Assembly (NCBI GenBank): GCA_029227175.1
Contig: JAQXZK010000012.1
Span: 35,090 to 99,089 of the forward strand
DNA from: Bacteroidales bacterium
Lineage (GTDB): Bacteria; Bacteroidota; Bacteroidia; Bacteroidales; Bacteroidaceae
Direction of reading: 5' to 3'
Length of the DNA stretch: 64,000 nucleotides
The notes below the pieces were generated by a model. That model saw only the letters and a list, made by a program, of their open reading frames with translations, was not told where the DNA came from and did not search any database. The position numbers and the translations under genes are program-made. Numbering within the stretch: the stretch's first letter is position 1; each line of letters opens with the position of its first letter. Below, piece by piece: positions 62,224 through 64,000 of the stretch.

Positions 62224-62270
62224 GAAAGGATGTGATGACACCCAGAAACAAGTGCGCATCACATCCTTTC
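62224..62270 (-). terminator. Terminator of rplU-rpmA
   Basis: GAAAGGATGTGATG - 19 nt - CATCACATCCTTTC, perfect 14-bp stem. Confidence 0.82.
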
Positions 62271-62296
62271 CTAATTCTTTTCCGTTTGTTAAGCCT

Positions 62297-62566
62297 TCAG
62301 GCTTCTGCAGCAGGAGCTGGAATAACAGAAACGTAGCGTCTGTCTTCGCGGGTTACCTTAAACTGTACAGTACCATCAACCAGTGCATACAGTGTGTGGT
62401 CACTACCCATACCAATGTTTTCACCGGGATGGAATTCAGTACCTCTTTGGCGTACAATGATGTTACCTGCCTTGCAGATTTCGCCACCATAAATCTTGAT
62501 GCCTAATCTTTTGCTTGCTGATTCGCGGCCGTTCTTAGAACTACCGACACCTTTTTTATGTGCCAT
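62297..62566 (-). CDS. rpmA: 50S ribosomal protein L27
   Basis: [29 protein letters not shown]. Confidence 0.97.
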   Translation of the reverse strand: MAHKKGVGSSKNGRESASKRLGIKIYGGEICKAGNIIVRQRGTEFHPGENIGMGSDHTLYALVDGTVQFKVTREDRRYVSVIPAPAAEA

Positions 62567-62605
62567 TTCTTCTAACTGTTTTTAATTAGTGATTGATGAA
62601 TGAAT

Positions 62606-62923
62606 TTAAGCGATAACTTCAGAGATAGTCAACTCTGTGAACTGCTGGCGATGACCATTGAGTTTGCGGAAACCTTTTCTTCTCTTCTTGTGGAAAACAA
62701 GTACTTTGTCACCTTTTACCAATGGAGATTCAACCTTGCAAACAACTTTTGCGCCTTCTACGGTAGGAGTTCCTACTGTGATTGCATCGTCTGTTGCTAC
62801 AAGAAGTACCTTCTCAAATTCTACTGTTGCACCTGATTCAGCATTCTGAATGTGGTGAACAAACAATTTTTTGCCAGCTTCTGCTTTAAACTGCTGGCCG
62901 TTAATTTCTACAATTGCGTACAT
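62606..62923 (-). CDS. rplU: 50S ribosomal protein L21
   Basis: [49 protein letters not shown]. Confidence 0.97.
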   Translation of the reverse strand: MYAIVEINGQQFKAEAGKKLFVHHIQNAESGATVEFEKVLLVATDDAITVGTPTVEGAKVVCKVESPLVKGDKVLVFHKKRRKGFRKLNGHRQQFTELTISEVIA

Positions 62924-62950
62924 TATTTGTATTGTAAAAAGTTAGATCCG

Positions 62951-62992
62951 CCGGGTGGTTGCTCTTTCTGATCAATCTCTTTTTATACCCGG
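62951..62992 (-). promoter_or_regulatory. Candidate structured 5' leader of rplU-rpmA
   Basis: CCGGGT (62951-62956) and ACCCGG (62987-62992) form a perfect stem between a minus-strand TAATTTTG -7-like box (~63010) and the rplU start. Confidence 0.45.
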
Positions 62993-63180
62993 TTAGGAAT
63001 AATCGGCTGCAAAATTAGCCTTTTTCTTCTAAACTGCAAAATATTTGTGTTTAAATATTTAACCCAATTCGGTCAATAGACCGCAGATAAGTTTTCTTGC
63101 CAATGTAGTCAGATGCTTTCTGGCCCTTTTTCACCTCTTTCCGTGCCATCTTGCTTCCCGCTTCATCTCGGCAGAGTCCG

Positions 63181-63228
63181 CTATGCCTTCGATGAAGTAG
63201 TCGAGGACCTGACACAGATAAATGTATA
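63181..63228. repeat. Block shared with 42789-42835 near the type B array
   Basis: ctatgccttcgatgaagtRgtcgaKgRcctgacacagata present at both sites; on the minus strand encodes YLCQxxDxFIEGIA. Confidence 0.8.
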
Positions 63229-63566
63229 TAAGGTTCCGACAGACAGCATAACGGTAAAAACAGAATGACGATATTCTATAAAAGGAGAAGGGGTTGTACT
63301 ATTACAGTTGCAGCCCCTTGTTGTGTTTATGAAAGTGAGGTGACCATTTTTTTTGATTTGCTCTATCTCGGCTTGAAGTTTGGCTATTTTCTGTCTCTTT
63401 TGCCATTTATCCCAAATCCTAATGACCGATTTGGGTTGAAGAGGGAGGTGAGTTTCTGCTGTATCCGTTTCTGCTGCTTTTCGCTCATTGCGAGGAAGAC
63501 TTCCTGCTGCCCGGCATCCGAGCCGAGTATCTCGCGGTAACGCTGGTGCAGCCCCAGGTAAGCTTT

Positions 63567-63796
63567 TGCCGGTGTGACAACGTGGGGGTGCAAGTTTTTC
63601 GCAGGTTTTGTCAACTGACAAAATGAGGGGTGCAGACTTTTGGGAGGCTTTGTCAAGGTGACAAAGTGGGGGATGTAGCCCTTCGGAGGCTTTGCAACTT
63701 GACAAAAGTGGGGGAGCTGTCCTTTCGGAGGCTTTGCCGGGCTGACAAAGTGACCGGAAAGCTCGCTAAGAGAATTTGTCAAGCGAGCAAAACCTA
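63567..63796. repeat. Type A minisatellite array, ~5 units of ~42 bp
   Basis: Same dyad (TTTGTCA/TGACAAA) and the same terminal unit (GCTCGCTAAGAGAATTTGTCAAGCGAGCAA) as 6069-6640. Confidence 0.9.
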
Positions 63797-63801
63797 AAAC
63801 C

Positions 63802-64000
63802 ATGTGGAACGGTTGTCCTGTCTGCCAGGAGATGATTCATATGCACCCCGTACGAGTTTCAACAGGTGGCCAAGGCATGGAACGCCAGCCTCGAGAGGCG
63901 GGAACGTACCTCGTGGGAACAGGTCTGGACGTCCTGCCTCTGCATGTTGCAGCCGCACAGTCGCCAACGACTCTCGCCCAGCGACATCATGGTCTTCCCC
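63802..64000 (+). pseudogene. Frameshifted small ORF running off the window, resembling a phage-like small protein
   Basis: MWNGCPVCQEMIHMHP then one-base shift into YEFQQVAKAWNASLERRERTSWEQVWTSCLCMLQPHSRQRLSPSDIMVFP. Confidence 0.4.

Overview
The window looks like a chromosomal segment from a member of the Bacteroidales. Evidence: exact TAnnTTTG -7 promoter boxes, gldH, DUF4270, and Bacteroides-type mdh and leu loci. Core content: a GH3/beta-lactamase-fold protein (truncated at the left edge), aldo/keto reductase, CvfB-like S1 protein, mdh, tRNA-Pro, an MFS transporter, metF, holB, a PSP1/RicT-like gene, gldH, rodA-mrdA-mreD-mreC-mreB, purH, a GH29 fucosidase, PBP1A, folK, an M16 peptidase, a MORN-repeat protein, mazG, crcB, valS, an acyl-CoA dehydrogenase/etfA/etfB cluster, two Fe-S redox proteins, two tandem beta-helix paralogs, a leuA-C-D-(leuA-like)-leuB operon, TPR and GNAT proteins, a DUF4270 lipoprotein, a GT5-like protein, a fused NAD-binding/GltD-like oxidoreductase, serS, rpmA and rplU. 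The most interesting non-routine signals are: (1) an apparently complete transcription attenuator upstream of leuA, with a BCAA-rich leader peptide MMNIQLHIGLLILRLHAVIG* and a 10-nt antiterminator perfectly complementary to the terminator; (2) an AT-rich ~3 kb insertion bounded by ~203 bp direct repeats, carrying three uncharacterised genes and a truncated MobV-like relaxase; (3) minisatellite arrays at three loci, all with a 42-bp period and belonging to two sequence families, two of the arrays sharing a terminal unit; (4) etfA interrupted by one in-frame TAA; (5) a ~230 bp promoter/5' leader duplicated in front of two unrelated genes; (6) a dispersed intergenic palindrome. Everything was read by eye from the sequence and the supplied ORF track; no database search was run.
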